From: DASVTR01 sp036382855
GTDB lineage: Bacteria > Acidobacteriota > Blastocatellia > Pyrinomonadales > Pyrinomonadaceae
Reading direction: 5' to 3'
Assembly: GCA_036382855.1 (NCBI GenBank)
Contig: DASVPO010000004.1
Location: 66,732-130,731 of the forward strand
Length of the DNA stretch: 64,000 nucleotides
Every line of letters begins with the position of its first letter. Position 1 is the stretch's first letter. The notes beneath the pieces were generated by a model. The model had not been told where the DNA came from. It did no database searches and was given only the letters and a program-made list of their open reading frames with translations. A program made the translations under genes and the position numbers. Positions 23,738-34,400 of the stretch are shown here, piece by piece.

Positions 23738-26518
23738 ATGCAGAGAGCACGCCTCGTCTCCCTCGCGCTGATTCTGGCGCTGTTGTCACCCCTCTTTCCG
23801 TTCTTCTCTCACACTGCGTTGGCCCAGCAAAGCTCGCGCGGCCACATCAACGGCACGGTGAAGGATCCGGGCGGCGCTATCGTGACGGGCGCGCGCGTGG
23901 CGCTTATCAATTCGCAACAGGTCTCGCTGGGTCTAACCGAGACTGACGGCTCAGGAAATTTCCGCTTTCAGAATATTCCCGCCGGAGCATATCTCATTAT
24001 GATTTCCCGGCCCGATTTTAGTCGTCAACGCGTTGCGGCGCAGGTCACAGAGGGCGAGACGACGGAGTTGAGCGTCACGCTTGAAGTCAGCCAGCTAAGG
24101 GAGCAGGTGACGGTGACGGCAGAGGCCGGACAGGTCGCTGATGCGCGCAGCATCGCTCAACCAATCAACGTCATTGACGAGAGACGGATTATAGAGCGTG
24201 CGCCGGAAGTCGTCGCGCAGGTGGTTGACGAAGAGCCGGGCGTTAACCTGCAACGCACGAGTCCTTCCTTAAGCGCCGTCTTCGTGCGCGGGCTGACGGG
24301 AAGAAACGTCGCCGTTTATGTTGACGGCGTGCGTTATACGACGAGTGCGCAGCGCGGAGGCGTCGGCACGTTCTTCAGTCTCATAGAGCCTTCAAGCCTT
24401 GAGACGGTCGAGGTCCTGCGCGGGCCTAACAGTTCTCAGTACGGTTCGGACGTGCTCGGCGGCGTCGTCAACTTTATTTCGCGCACACCCGCCTACGGCG
24501 GCAACGATGGTGAATGGCACGGCAACACGAACCTCTTTTATTCGTCTGTCACCAACGGCTTCGGCGGCAACACCCTGCTGACCTACGGCACGCGTCGTTA
24601 CGGCGCACTGCTCAACCTGAACGCGCGCCGCATCAACCGGCTGCGGCCCGGCGGCGGCATTGATTCCCATTCCGCGCTGACGCGCTTCCTGGGCCTCCCC
24701 TCCGACATCTTAGGTGAGCGACTGCCCGACACGGCCTTCACGCAGTATGGCGGACTGCTCCGCACCAACTACAACCTCAACGATACGACACAACTCCTTT
24801 TCAGCTACGCGCGCAATCAGCAGGACGGAGGCCGCCGCTACGACCAGCTTTTAGGCGGCGACGGAAATCTCATCGCAGACCTGCGCAACCTGATGACCGA
24901 TTTATTCTACGCGCGCCTCGTCAAGCAGAATCTTGGCATCTTCGATAACGCGTCCTTCACCTTTTCCTACAACGGTCAACGTGAAGAGCGTATTAATCAG
25001 GGCGGGCAGGGCGACCCGAACGGAACAATCACTTCACAGCGCGAGCGCACAAACGTCTTCGGCTTCAACTTCAACGTTGACAAGCGGCTCGGCGAACGCA
25101 ACACCCTCTTGTTCGGCGGCGACATCTACCGCGATAAGATTAACGCCCCGGCTTATACGCTGAATCCCATCACCAGAGTCACGACTCCGTCGCGCCCGCG
25201 CATTCCTGATGGAGCGCGTTATCTTTCATACGGAGTCTTTGTGCAGGACGTGTTCACGGTCATTCCTGAGCGCCTGCGCCTGAGCGGCGCTTTGCGCTAC
25301 AGCGTCGCCTCTTACAAATCGGAAGACGAGAACGCTCCGCTCGGAGCAAACGGGCGGCCGCTCTTTCCAGACGACAGCGCACGCTTCGATGCTCTTTCTG
25401 GACGCATCGGCGCGGTCGTCAATGTCGGCGGCGGCTTCGACATCGCAGCGAAATACACGCGCGGCTTCCGCGCCCCGAACACGACCGACTTGAGTCTCCT
25501 CGGACTGGTCGGCAACGGCTTTGAAGTGGACGCTTCGACAGCCGCAGCCCTCGGCGGACTGATAGGCACGACCGCTGGCAACGATGCTGTCTCAAGCGGC
25601 ATCCCCGTCACGCGCCTCGGGCCTGAAACCACAGACAGCTTCGACCTCAGCTTCAGGTACACAAGCTCGCGCGTCCGCGCCGAGTTAACAGGCTTCACGA
25701 ATAAATTGAATAACGTTTATTTCGACCAGGCGCTCGTCCTTCCGCAGGGCGCTGTCGGGACATTCCTCGGCAGCGAGCGGATAATCTCCCAGAACGCCAA
25801 CGGCCTCGTGTTCGTTGCAGCCGCCACGAGTCCAGTGCTCGTGCGCGTTAACTACGACGACGCTCGTTTCAATGGTGTAGAGGCAACCACAGAAGCGCGC
25901 CTCAACGACGACTTCACCTTCAACGGCAACTTCACATACATTCGCGCACACAGCCTGCTCAACGGGCTTCCGCCAAACATCGAAGGCGGTGTTCCGCCCG
26001 CGACCGGCTTCCTGAGCTTGCGCTATCAACCGCGCGGCTCCTCCCGCTTCTACATCGAAGCCTACTCGACGCTCGCAGCCAGACAGCGCCGTCTCTCATC
26101 GCTCGATTTGGCCGACCGTCGCACAGGCGCAGCACGCTCACGCGCACAGATTCAAAACTTCTTCCGTCGCGGCGCTTGCGTGCGCGGGCTGACAACTCCG
26201 GGAGCGACGGGCTGCGGCTCTGCCGGCGGAATCCTGATTTCAACAGGCGAGACGCTGGCGCAAGTGCAGAACCGTCTGCTGCCAATCGGTGCGACGATTA
26301 ACGGCGTGACCGTCGTTGACAACAACACGGCAGTCCCGCTCTTCAATGCCCTTCCCGGCTACGGATTAATCGGCCTGCGCGGAGCCTTCCGCTTCGGCGA
26401 ACGCTCGGAAGTCTTCCTTGATTTTGAAAACATCGCGGACAAGCAATATCGCGGCATCAGTTGGGGAATTGACGGAGCGGGTCGCGGCGTGACGATGCGT
26501 TACCGCTACAAATTCTAA
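23738..26518 (+). CDS. TonB-dependent receptor with N-terminal regulatory-like domain
   Basis: 926 residues with a signal peptide (about 1-30, ending ALAQQ). A carboxypeptidase-regulatory-like domain follows at about 33-115 (GHINGTVKDPGGAIVTGARVAL, GNFRFQNIPAGAYLI). The plug domain runs about 140-240 (PINVIDERRI, VRGLTGRNVAVYVDGVRY, SLETVEVLRGPNSSQYGSDVLGGVVNF). The rest is a beta-barrel with RGFRAPNTTDLS, typical of late barrel strands, and a last residue Phe (RYKF), the outer-membrane insertion signal. It imports a substrate across the outer membrane using TonB energy. The plug/barrel pattern is closer to the siderophore/haem/vitamin type than to SusC glycan transporters, and no SusD gene is adjacent. 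Substrate unknown. Confidence 0.9.
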   Translation: MQRARLVSLALILALLSPLFPFFSHTALAQQSSRGHINGTVKDPGGAIVTGARVALINSQQVSLGLTETDGSGNFRFQNIPAGAYLIMISRPDFSRQRVAAQVTEGETTELSVTLEVSQLREQVTVTAEAGQVADARSIAQPINVIDERRIIERAPEVVAQVVDEEPGVNLQRTSPSLSAVFVRGLTGRNVAVYVDGVRYTTSAQRGGVGTFFSLIEPSSLETVEVLRGPNSSQYGSDVLGGVVNFISRTPAYGGNDGEWHGNTNLFYSSVTNGFGGNTLLTYGTRRYGALLNLNARRINRLRPGGGIDSHSALTRFLGLPSDILGERLPDTAFTQYGGLLRTNYNLNDTTQLLFSYARNQQDGGRRYDQLLGGDGNLIADLRNLMTDLFYARLVKQNLGIFDNASFTFSYNGQREERINQGGQGDPNGTITSQRERTNVFGFNFNVDKRLGERNTLLFGGDIYRDKINAPAYTLNPITRVTTPSRPRIPDGARYLSYGVFVQDVFTVIPERLRLSGALRYSVASYKSEDENAPLGANGRPLFPDDSARFDALSGRIGAVVNVGGGFDIAAKYTRGFRAPNTTDLSLLGLVGNGFEVDASTAAALGGLIGTTAGNDAVSSGIPVTRLGPETTDSFDLSFRYTSSRVRAELTGFTNKLNNVYFDQALVLPQGAVGTFLGSERIISQNANGLVFVAAATSPVLVRVNYDDARFNGVEATTEARLNDDFTFNGNFTYIRAHSLLNGLPPNIEGGVPPATGFLSLRYQPRGSSRFYIEAYSTLAARQRRLSSLDLADRRTGAARSRAQIQNFFRRGACVRGLTTPGATGCGSAGGILISTGETLAQVQNRLLPIGATINGVTVVDNNTAVPLFNALPGYGLIGLRGAFRFGERSEVFLDFENIADKQYRGISWGIDGAGRGVTMRYRYKF

Positions 26519-26568
26519 TCGCTGCTCGTCCGTCAACACGTCTTCTAACGCGGCGAGAGAGAAAGCGA

Positions 26569-26607
26569 GGCGGGCGGTGGCAGCCAATGCTCACCGCCCG
26601 CCTTTTT
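26569..26607 (+). terminator. Rho-independent terminator after TonB receptor
   Basis: The stem GGCGGGCGGTG / CACCGCCCGCC encloses an 11-nt loop and is followed by TTTTT. It starts about 50 nt after the receptor stop. Confidence 0.85.
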
Positions 26608-26672
26608 ATGCCGACGAGCGGCCGCTCCTCTTCTTGGCATGTTGCGGAAAAGTCTTGTAAGATCAGTTTCCC

Positions 26673-27416
26673 ATGAGACGCTATCTACCTTTTATTATCA
26701 TCGCCGCGGTCTTAGCCATCGCGGTCGCATCAGTCTTGCTGCTGGCCCGTACACCGAAAAAAGCAGACGGCGCGCAGTTTGAATCTTCCAACAAAACAAA
26801 CGCACCGCAGCCGGGCGCATCAACGAAGGCTGCGGCCAACCAATCGGGCGCGTCGCCCTATGCTCCGCTCGGCTCAAGCGCGCCCGGCGCTGAGCCTCCG
26901 CATGTGAGAGGCGCTATGAGCGCGCCGGTCACGCTCGAAGAGTTTGGCGATTACCAGTGTCCGCCGTGCGGAGCGCTCCATCGCGAGTTGAAGAAAATCG
27001 AAAGCGAGTATGGCGACCGCGTGCGTTTAATCTTCCGCCACTATCCCATCACCGAACGCCACAAGAACGCGATGCTCGCAGCACAATCTGCCGAAGCCGC
27101 CGGCGCTCAAAACAGGTTCTGGGATATGCACGACCGCATTTACGAGACACAGCCTGACTGGGCCGAGACAGAAAACGCACGCGAGATTTTCACTAAATAC
27201 GCGCGCGAATTAGGACTCGACGTGGAGCGTTTCAAGCGCGATCTGGACGGCATGGAAGCCAACACGAGGATTAACGCCGACCGCCAGCGTGCACAGGTGA
27301 TGGGCGTCATGGGAACTCCGACGCTCTTTGTCAACAATCGCCAACTCAAGCCCGAAGCGATGACGCCCGACATGATGCGCAAGGCGATTGACTACATGCT
27401 CACACCGCAGAAGTAG
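26673..27416 (+). CDS. DsbA-family thiol-disulphide oxidoreductase
   Basis: 247 residues anchored by an N-terminal membrane segment (YLPFIIIAAVLAIAVASVLLLA). A Ser/Ala/Gly-rich linker to about residue 85 leads into a thioredoxin fold with an inserted helical domain. The active site is GDYQCPPCGALH (CPPC, about residues 94-97), and the cis-proline loop is GTPTLFVN. It faces the periplasm and would oxidise, or disulphide-exchange with, exported proteins. The VKOR gene starts 12 nt downstream, so the pair forms a complete oxidative-folding couple: VKOR reoxidises this protein and passes electrons to quinone. Several neighbouring exoproteins contain cysteines. Confidence 0.92.
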   Translation: MRRYLPFIIIAAVLAIAVASVLLLARTPKKADGAQFESSNKTNAPQPGASTKAAANQSGASPYAPLGSSAPGAEPPHVRGAMSAPVTLEEFGDYQCPPCGALHRELKKIESEYGDRVRLIFRHYPITERHKNAMLAAQSAEAAGAQNRFWDMHDRIYETQPDWAETENAREIFTKYARELGLDVERFKRDLDGMEANTRINADRQRAQVMGVMGTPTLFVNNRQLKPEAMTPDMMRKAIDYMLTPQK

Positions 27417-27428
27417 CGAGCGCCCGCA

Positions 27429-27905
27429 ATGCCTGTAGCCAAATCCGGGGAGACTGCCAGCACTAAAATGGTTGAAGGACAGGCGCGAGGCACGCGGCTC
27501 TACGTCGTGGCCTCCATCCTCGCGCTCGTCGGTCTGGCCGATTCCATCTATCTGACAATTCAACATCTCAAAGGCTATAGCGTGCAATGCACCATCACTT
27601 CCGGCTGCGAGGAAGTGTTGACGAGCGCCTATGCGTCCATCGGCGGCTACCCGCTGGCGGCATTCGGCGCGGCGGCCTACTTCGCCGCCTTCAGTCTCTC
27701 AACGCTCGCGCTCTCCGGCTACGCGATGGCGCGCAAGCTGCTCTTCTATCTCGTCGCAGTGATGCTCTTGACGACGCTCTTTCTGCTCTACGTGCAGGCA
27801 TTCGTGCTCGGCAAGTGGTGTCAGTATTGCCTGCTCTCTGCCGCCGTCACTTTCTGTCTGGCGGCAATCGTTGCGTTCGAACGTTTCAAGATTCAACGGA
27901 ATTAA
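27429..27905 (+). CDS. Vitamin K epoxide reductase (VKOR) family membrane oxidase
   Basis: 158 residues with four membrane segments (about 22-40, 70-92, 98-118, 130-150). The periplasmic loop carries the Cys pair CTITSGC, followed by EEVLTSAYASIGGYPLAAFGAAAY, the family's conserved stretch with the Ser/Tyr quinone-site residues. The CxxC redox centre is KWCQYC near the start of the last membrane segment. Bacterial VKOR homologues replace DsbB: they take electrons from a DsbA-like partner and reduce quinone. That partner is the gene just upstream. The first ~20 residues are hydrophilic and could be shorter if translation began at the internal Met (MVEGQ). Confidence 0.93.
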   Translation: MPVAKSGETASTKMVEGQARGTRLYVVASILALVGLADSIYLTIQHLKGYSVQCTITSGCEEVLTSAYASIGGYPLAAFGAAAYFAAFSLSTLALSGYAMARKLLFYLVAVMLLTTLFLLYVQAFVLGKWCQYCLLSAAVTFCLAAIVAFERFKIQRN

Positions 27906-27924
27906 GAGAGCTTGCTGACGATAA

Positions 27925-27967
27925 AAGAGGTGCGGTCGTCTTTACTATCACGACGACCGCACCTCTT
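27925..27967. terminator. Bidirectional terminator between convergent genes
   Basis: AAGAGGTGCGGTCGTC (27925-27940) pairs perfectly with GACGACCGCACCTCTT (27952-27967), a 16-bp stem with an 11-nt loop. It is flanked by AAAA on the left and CTATTTT on the right. It sits between the VKOR gene (plus) and the subtilisin gene (minus) and probably serves both. Confidence 0.85.
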
Positions 27968-28012
27968 CTATTTTAGCTCTTCAAACTTCCGTTCAGAGTT
28001 TGCCGTCTGGTC

Positions 28013-30640
28013 TTACTCCGGGACGAAAGTTGACGAGATGGGCACATCATTGCCAGCGCCGAAGTTGATGATTGTTCCCGCGCCGGTCGTGCTCAGGATG
28101 ATGTACCAGTTGCCCTCGGATGAACGGAAGACTGCGATGTCTGCACGTCCGTCTCCGTCATAGTCTGACGGCACGGGCCGGTCATCGGAATTTCCCCAGT
28201 TGCGAATTGTCGCGGTGTTCGTCTGGCTGTTAACGATGTACCAGTTGCCCTCCGCGCCACGGTAGACGGCGATGTCCGTTTTGCCGTCGCCGTCGTAATC
28301 GGCAGCGACGGGCCTGTCGCCGCCCATGCCCCAGTTGCGGACTGACGCAGTATTGTTCGAGCTATTGATGATGTACCAGTTGCCTTCCGTTCCTCTGAAG
28401 ACTGCGATGTCTGCACGCCCGTCGCCATCGTAATCACCGGGCACGGGCTTGTCCCCGGTTGAGCCCCAACCGCGGACGGTCGAGCCGCCCGTGCTCATCT
28501 TGATGTACCAGTTGCCTTCCGCTTCACGGAAGACTGCCTGGTCCGTCTTGCCATCGCCGTCGTAATCGCCGGGCGCAGGCTTGTCCGTCGCATTGCCCCA
28601 GTTGACGATGAGCGGAGTGCCCGTAGAGCTTTGAACGATGTACCAGTTGCCTTCATTGCCACGGAAGACGGCGAGGTCCGTACGGCCGTCGCCATCATAA
28701 TCGCCGGGCACGAGTTTGTCCGTGCTCAAGCCCCAGTTTTGAACGACGAGCGAGCCGCCACTGAGATTACGCACGTACCAGTTGCCCTCTTCTGGACGGA
28801 AGACTGCGATGGGCGCGCCGCTGCCAAACTGCACGACTTGGACGACCTTGCGCGCGATGGTGATAGTGCCGCGACGGACTCTATCGCCTGTGTTGGGCGC
28901 GACTTGAAAGTTAACCGTTGCGTCGCCCGTGCCGCTTGCAGGAGAAACGTTTGTGATCCAGCTTGCGTTGCTCGTCGCCGTCCACGGAACGCTTGCCGTA
29001 GGGGCATCAACCGTGGCCGAGCCACCGCCGCCGACGGCCTGAAAATTCTGGTTCAAGGGCGAAAGCGTAGTCTTCGCAAGGTCAACGGCAGACTTGATGT
29101 CCAGGCGTCCGAAGCCGTAGGTGTTATTCGGAAAGCCGGTGCTGCCGCACAACGTAGAGGCCACACGGACGGCAGTATCGTCAAGATGCCCCTCAACATT
29201 CGTCACCTGATCGCGCAGGGTGTTCTGCGCGGACATGAGCAACGCAACTGCGCCTGCGACGTGCGGCGTCGCCATCGAAGTGCCGCTCAGAGAGCCGTAG
29301 GAGGTCGTGGAGGTGCGCGTCGCGGAGCGAACGCTGACGCCGGGCGCTGTGATGTCAGGCTTAACGCGGTTGCTGCCATCAACCGTCACAGGGCCGCGGC
29401 TGCTGAAAGATGCGATAACGCCCGTGCTGGAACTAACAGCGCCGACGGAATAGGCTGCGTCGTAAATTCCCGGCGGGTCGGCCACAGTCGAGCAGGCAGA
29501 GCCTTCGTTGCCTGCTGCGACGACCGTCACGATGCCTGCCGCGCGTTGTGCTTCGACGGCCGCTTGCAGCGTGTTAGCCGAACATCCTTCGGACGGCGGA
29601 CAACTCCAGGAGTTTGTCGTAACGTCCGGCGCTCTCAAGGGGTCGCCCTGCGCGGGTGTGCCGCCGACCGGGTACGGCGCTAGGAAAAACTCGAAGCATT
29701 CGATGTAGGTGGCGGGCGTGCCGACGCCCTGATTCATGTTGCGGCAGCCAATCCACTTCGCGCCGGGAGCGACGCCGACCTGATTGCCCGCTCCGTCGTC
29801 GCCAACGGCCGTACCGGCTGTATGTGTGCCGTGCCCGTTGTCGTCGCAGGGCGCGAGCGCGTTTGGGCCGCAGGAGCCGCCGCCCGTGTGAACGCTGTCG
29901 TGCCAGTTGTAATTATGGTCGGCCACAGCGCCGTTCCAGCCGCGATACTGATTCTTAATCGCGCTATGATCCCAGCGATAGCCCGTGTCTGCTGCGCCGA
30001 TGACGATGCCCTGCCCCGTGTAGCCAAGGGCCCAGACTTCCGGCGCGCGTATGAAATTAACGCCCGGCTCAACCACGGCCGGAGCTTCCGCCAGATTTCT
30101 TTCCGAGGCCGCCGGCTGCTCCGCTACATTGCGAATCGCGGGATTGCCTTCGACGCGGCTGACCTCCGGCCGCGCGGCCAGCGCCAGCGCCGCCTCCTGA
30201 TTGCCTTTCACCCATATCAGGTTGACCAGATAATAGGAACGATGCTCAATGCCGCTCTTCTTTAGCCAGTCGAGCATGGGAGCCTGCGTCTCCTGAGCTT
30301 TGCGCAGCAGAGTCTCGTAAACGTAGCGCCCTTTTTCCTCTTTCGTCTTTAACGCCTCCGCACCACTTAAATCGGCCTGCTCGTTTAAGACCACCAGAAA
30401 CTCTGCGACTCCTCCATCGGCAGTGTGCTCGAACACCCACGGCGCAACCTTGTCCTGAGGCGCAACCATTGACTGAACTCCTCTGGACACAAACAGGGAT
30501 TCGGCTTCGCTGCTGTTAGCTGTGACCGTTCGCGTCAGGCGTGCTGAAGGGGTCATCAGTAGGCCGAGCAGGATAATTGCTCCCGCTGCGAACGCAATCA
30601 ACAACCGATTGTTCGAGCGATTCTTTTGGCGTTTCATCAA
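28013..30640 (-). CDS. Secreted subtilisin-like protease (S8) with BACON-like domain and six C-terminal repeats
   Basis: 875 residues with a signal/anchor at about 12-32. An I9-type propeptide follows at about 75-175 (EFLVVLNEQADLSG, VYETLLRKAQETQAPML). The S8 catalytic domain runs about 200-520, with Asp218 in IGAADTGYRW, His270 in DNGHGTHTAG, the oxyanion Asn in VAAGNEG and Ser455 in SGTSMATPHVAG. A BACON-like beta-sandwich comes next (VPWTATSNASWITNVSPASGTG). The last ~270 residues hold six GNWYI/WG repeats: the first lacks its DYDGDG strand, the next five have it, and the protein ends in VPISSTFVPE. A Ca-dependent secreted endopeptidase is likely. AAGGAG precedes the start. Confidence 0.93.
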   Translation of the reverse strand: MMKRQKNRSNNRLLIAFAAGAIILLGLLMTPSARLTRTVTANSSEAESLFVSRGVQSMVAPQDKVAPWVFEHTADGGVAEFLVVLNEQADLSGAEALKTKEEKGRYVYETLLRKAQETQAPMLDWLKKSGIEHRSYYLVNLIWVKGNQEAALALAARPEVSRVEGNPAIRNVAEQPAASERNLAEAPAVVEPGVNFIRAPEVWALGYTGQGIVIGAADTGYRWDHSAIKNQYRGWNGAVADHNYNWHDSVHTGGGSCGPNALAPCDDNGHGTHTAGTAVGDDGAGNQVGVAPGAKWIGCRNMNQGVGTPATYIECFEFFLAPYPVGGTPAQGDPLRAPDVTTNSWSCPPSEGCSANTLQAAVEAQRAAGIVTVVAAGNEGSACSTVADPPGIYDAAYSVGAVSSSTGVIASFSSRGPVTVDGSNRVKPDITAPGVSVRSATRTSTTSYGSLSGTSMATPHVAGAVALLMSAQNTLRDQVTNVEGHLDDTAVRVASTLCGSTGFPNNTYGFGRLDIKSAVDLAKTTLSPLNQNFQAVGGGGSATVDAPTASVPWTATSNASWITNVSPASGTGDATVNFQVAPNTGDRVRRGTITIARKVVQVVQFGSGAPIAVFRPEEGNWYVRNLSGGSLVVQNWGLSTDKLVPGDYDGDGRTDLAVFRGNEGNWYIVQSSTGTPLIVNWGNATDKPAPGDYDGDGKTDQAVFREAEGNWYIKMSTGGSTVRGWGSTGDKPVPGDYDGDGRADIAVFRGTEGNWYIINSSNNTASVRNWGMGGDRPVAADYDGDGKTDIAVYRGAEGNWYIVNSQTNTATIRNWGNSDDRPVPSDYDGDGRADIAVFRSSEGNWYIILSTTGAGTIINFGAGNDVPISSTFVPE

Positions 30641-31449
30641 AAAGTCATCTCCTTAGCAGATGGGGAAGTGCCGGACACAGACATCAGGGACGGCCAGAAT
30701 CTAAATGGCGCTCTCGCAGTTTTCTTTTTGTCCGGGTGAAGTGTAAAGCGATTCGGTCAAGCGTGTCTGGAATTGTCGGAAAGACCAGACGACAGAAGCA
30801 AAGACAAGGCAAACTATCTCTATTAACCGTAAATGTCAATCAGAACCAGAGGCACGCACGCCTTAACTCATCAACAGAGCTGACGAACGGCCAGCAGACT
30901 TGCCTTCCGTTATTGCAAATCGAATGCGGATTGATGCGGATTAAACGAAAAACGGGTCCACGATTTTTAGCAGCACGAGATTCAAGCTTATTTTTCGCGT
31001 TTCTCAAGCAGCGAGGAATAACTCAAGTATTTCTCAAGGGCATTCAATATTATGTATCCATCGAGAACCTCTTGGACGCGCGTAGACTGGCTCCGGGCTG
31101 CAAACTGAAGAGCAGCCGGCTGCCGCGTTTGATAAGTTTTCAAAGGGTTTGCGGACGGGAAGTTTTGTTTGAAAGGGAGCGCTAATGACTGGCGACTAGT
31201 TTTTCTGAAAGTGATTGCCTGCTGCGAAAATTTTCTGGTAGGATTCGCGGCAACACCGGCAATCCCCTTTTGCAAGCTGACGGCTGTTGTATCAACTTCG
31301 CTGCTAAAGCGTCGCCGATTTCCCTGCTTCCCCGTCTCCATATTTTATTTGCGTTAACAATAAAACCCCCGACCGAAATCAAGGCAACTTTGTTCGGCGC
31401 AATCTTGCCAGCTCTGTATCGCCGTTATCTATCAGGGAGTATAAATTAA
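30641..31449. other. Long divergent intergenic region
   Basis: About 810 nt between the subtilisin (minus) and fungalysin (plus) genes. Open frames in it (such as 30577-31185 plus or 30988-31341 minus) overlap one another, lack ribosome sites and show no recognisable sequence, so I see no gene. It should hold promoters for both proteases. CAGGGAG about 8 nt before the ATG at 31450 is the only clear ribosome site. Confidence 0.55.
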
Positions 31450-34400
31450 ATGAGTTGGAAACCACCGTCTCGAAGGCCCCGCACGCGGCGCACGTTCGGT
31501 CTCGTCGCGTTGCTCACAGCTTTATGTTTCGTGGCCCTCATCTACAGCGGCGCGCGGCCATCGCAGGCCGACAGCAAAGTTCCGGCCGCGAGCAATTCTT
31601 CATTCGTTCGACCAACTGACAATCCGTCACGCCCGCCTGAGAAGGATGTGCGCGGCGTTCACGGCGTTCCGAAGGGAACGGGATTGCGTGCGCCGACGGC
31701 TGCGCAACTAAAGGCTTTGAACTTACTGCAAGCTACGGCCGCAACGCAGCTTCGCATAGAGTACAACGGCTTGACCGCAACGCCGCGTCATCTCTTCAGC
31801 CACAACGGCTACCTGACGCCGCCCAGCACAGACGCGCCCGAATCAATCGCGCGCGGGTTTTTGAGCCGCTGGAAAACCATCTTCCGCTTCAGCGAAGAAG
31901 ACGTCAACAATCTCAGGCTCAAGAGCCGCGCCACCTCTCCCGACATGGGAACGACCATCCTGCTCTACGAGCAGCGCGTCAATAATCTTCCAGTCTACAA
32001 GGGAGAGGTGCTGGTCAACGTCAACCGCAGCGGACAGATTTTGAGCGTCGGCAGCGAGAGCTATCCGCAGTTGCGTGTCACAAACTCCACTTCCATCACG
32101 CCCGCAGCGGCTGTCGCAGCCGCAGCCGCAGACCTCGGCATAGGCGGCTTTGCGCCGACGCCCGCTGGCACAGCGCAAGTCTTAACTACCTACGGCGATT
32201 TGACGCCGCAGTATACGGAAGGACAGAAGTTCACGAGCGGTGGCGTCTTCACGGACGACATCATCGTTACACGCACAGTCTTCCCGCTCGGCAATGAGGC
32301 TCGCGAAGCATACAAGTTTATGCTGACCACGCCGCAGTATGAAGGCATCATGTGGGACAACATCGTGGATGCGCAGACGGGCGTGGTGCTCAGACGCATC
32401 AGCCTGACGGCCTTCCAGACCGGCGGCGGAATCGGCACGGGCCGTCGCGGCACGTTCCGTCCAGACATACAAGACCGCGTCGAAGCGCAGAACGCTGCCG
32501 GTTCGGCGCGCGCCAAAGTCTTCGATGCCATGCCGACGGCTCTTTCAGGACAGAACGGATATGGCCGTTCAACAGGCCCCGGCGACCCGCCGGACTATGC
32601 GCCCGATTCAACTACTACCACGCCGGGACGCGGCTTCCGTCAGAGCTTAGTCTTGAATCGCAACGAGACTCCGCTCATCTACAATATTCCGTTCGGGCAA
32701 GTCCTGCGCGGCATTCCTGATGCGAGCAATCCTTCTGCCGAGTCGCCCTTCGGATGGTTCTATCTACCGAGTGCGCCGGGCGGGCAGGAGATTGCGGAGG
32801 CCGACAACAACCGTGCTTCCACGCGCGCTTACGGCTACACGATGGCTCCAGAAGCGCAGGCGCGAAACAACGCAGCCAACTCGCCCAATGGAAACGGCAC
32901 ACAACCTTATTCCGCTTCCACAACGTTTCTCTCTTCGCCCGTCACGCTGCCCGACGGGCGCACGCTTGCTTCCGTCATCCAGTCAAACTACACGGAAGGC
33001 AACAACGTGCTCGCGGCCGACGACCACCAGAACGATAACGAAACCACGCACGGCATTCGCGGCTTCGCGTTAGGGCGGCAGTTTACGCAGAACTATTTCG
33101 ACTTCATCAACTCTTACGAGTACGGCAATGTGGACGCGGCAGACGGAGTTTTTCCGCCATCCACCTTCCCGGATGTCTATCCCGGCACGACCACGCTCTT
33201 CTACTTCAACAACATCATGCACGACTATCTCTACAGCGTCGGCTTCACCGAACCCTTCTGGAATTTCCAGCAGGACAACTTCGGTAGAGGCGGTGCTGGC
33301 AAGGATGGCGTCAGCGCGCAGGTGCAGGACGGCTCTGGAACGAACAACGCCAACTTCGGAACGCCTGCCGACGGCGGCACGCCGCGCATGCAGATGTTCC
33401 TCTTTACGGAAGATACCTTCCGTCGCTCCGACGGCGACTTCGATTTCGATGTCGTGGCCCACGAGTTTTTCCACGGCGTCTCAAATCGCTCGGTCGCCAA
33501 AGGCAGCGAAGGTTGTCTAGGCGTCACCTTGGTCGGTGAATCCGGCGGACAGGGCGAGGGCTGGTCAGACTACATCGCGGGCTCTATGACGGACGACGAC
33601 GCGGCCGGCGAATACGTCACAGGCGAATTCGACACAGCCATTCGTCGCCTGCCGATGACGAATTACCGTTGGTCCTACGGCTCAATCCGTGGGGGCACGC
33701 TTTTCCGCCGCGACCAGCAACCGCCTGACATAGGGGCTGGCGTTCCCTTCGAGGTGCACGATGTCGGTGAGGTCTGGGCCGCGACCCTCTGGGACATGCG
33801 CGAGCTTCTGATTATGAAAGACCCGAACGCTGTCTTCTTCGACGGCACGCGTCGCCTAGGCAACGGCACGACCTTCTACATCGGGCCGCGTCAGGTGCAA
33901 TCAACAGACACGCAGCATCCGATTAACTATCGCTCTGCATACAACACAAACGCTCCGGCCACCATCAACCCGAACCAGCACATCGTTCGTCCCGGCCTGA
34001 TAGCCGCGGAGATTAACTCTCTGGGCCATCGCAACGGGCCGCTGGCGACCGCCGTTCGCAACGGCGCGATTCTCTCAGACAAGCTGGTCCTGCGAGGCAT
34101 GCAGCTTTCGCCCTGCAATCCTTCGTTCGTTGATTCGCGCGACTCTATCTTGCTGGCCGACCGTGAGCTTAACGGCGGCGAGAATCGTGCGATTATCTGG
34201 CGCGCGTTCGCCAGCCACGGCGTCGGCGTGCTCGCCACTTCGACCACGACGGCGGGCGATCCCGGTAGCCAGTCTGCACCGACAGTCGTCGAAGACTTCA
34301 GTGTTCCGGCAGGTGTGACGGCCTGTGAGCAGCAGGGGCCGCTTCCAGCGCCGCCCTTCACGCTCTCTAACACGACGCCCAACACCGTCACCATCACCAT

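Noticed and set aside
28631..29683. 350-codon plus-strand open frame
   Set aside because: It is antisense to the subtilisin catalytic domain, which has its full catalytic triad. The frame is an effect of high GC and has no recognisable sequence.
30577..31185. 202-codon plus frame upstream of fungalysin
   Set aside because: It begins inside the antisense of the subtilisin signal region, has no ribosome site, and has no family features.
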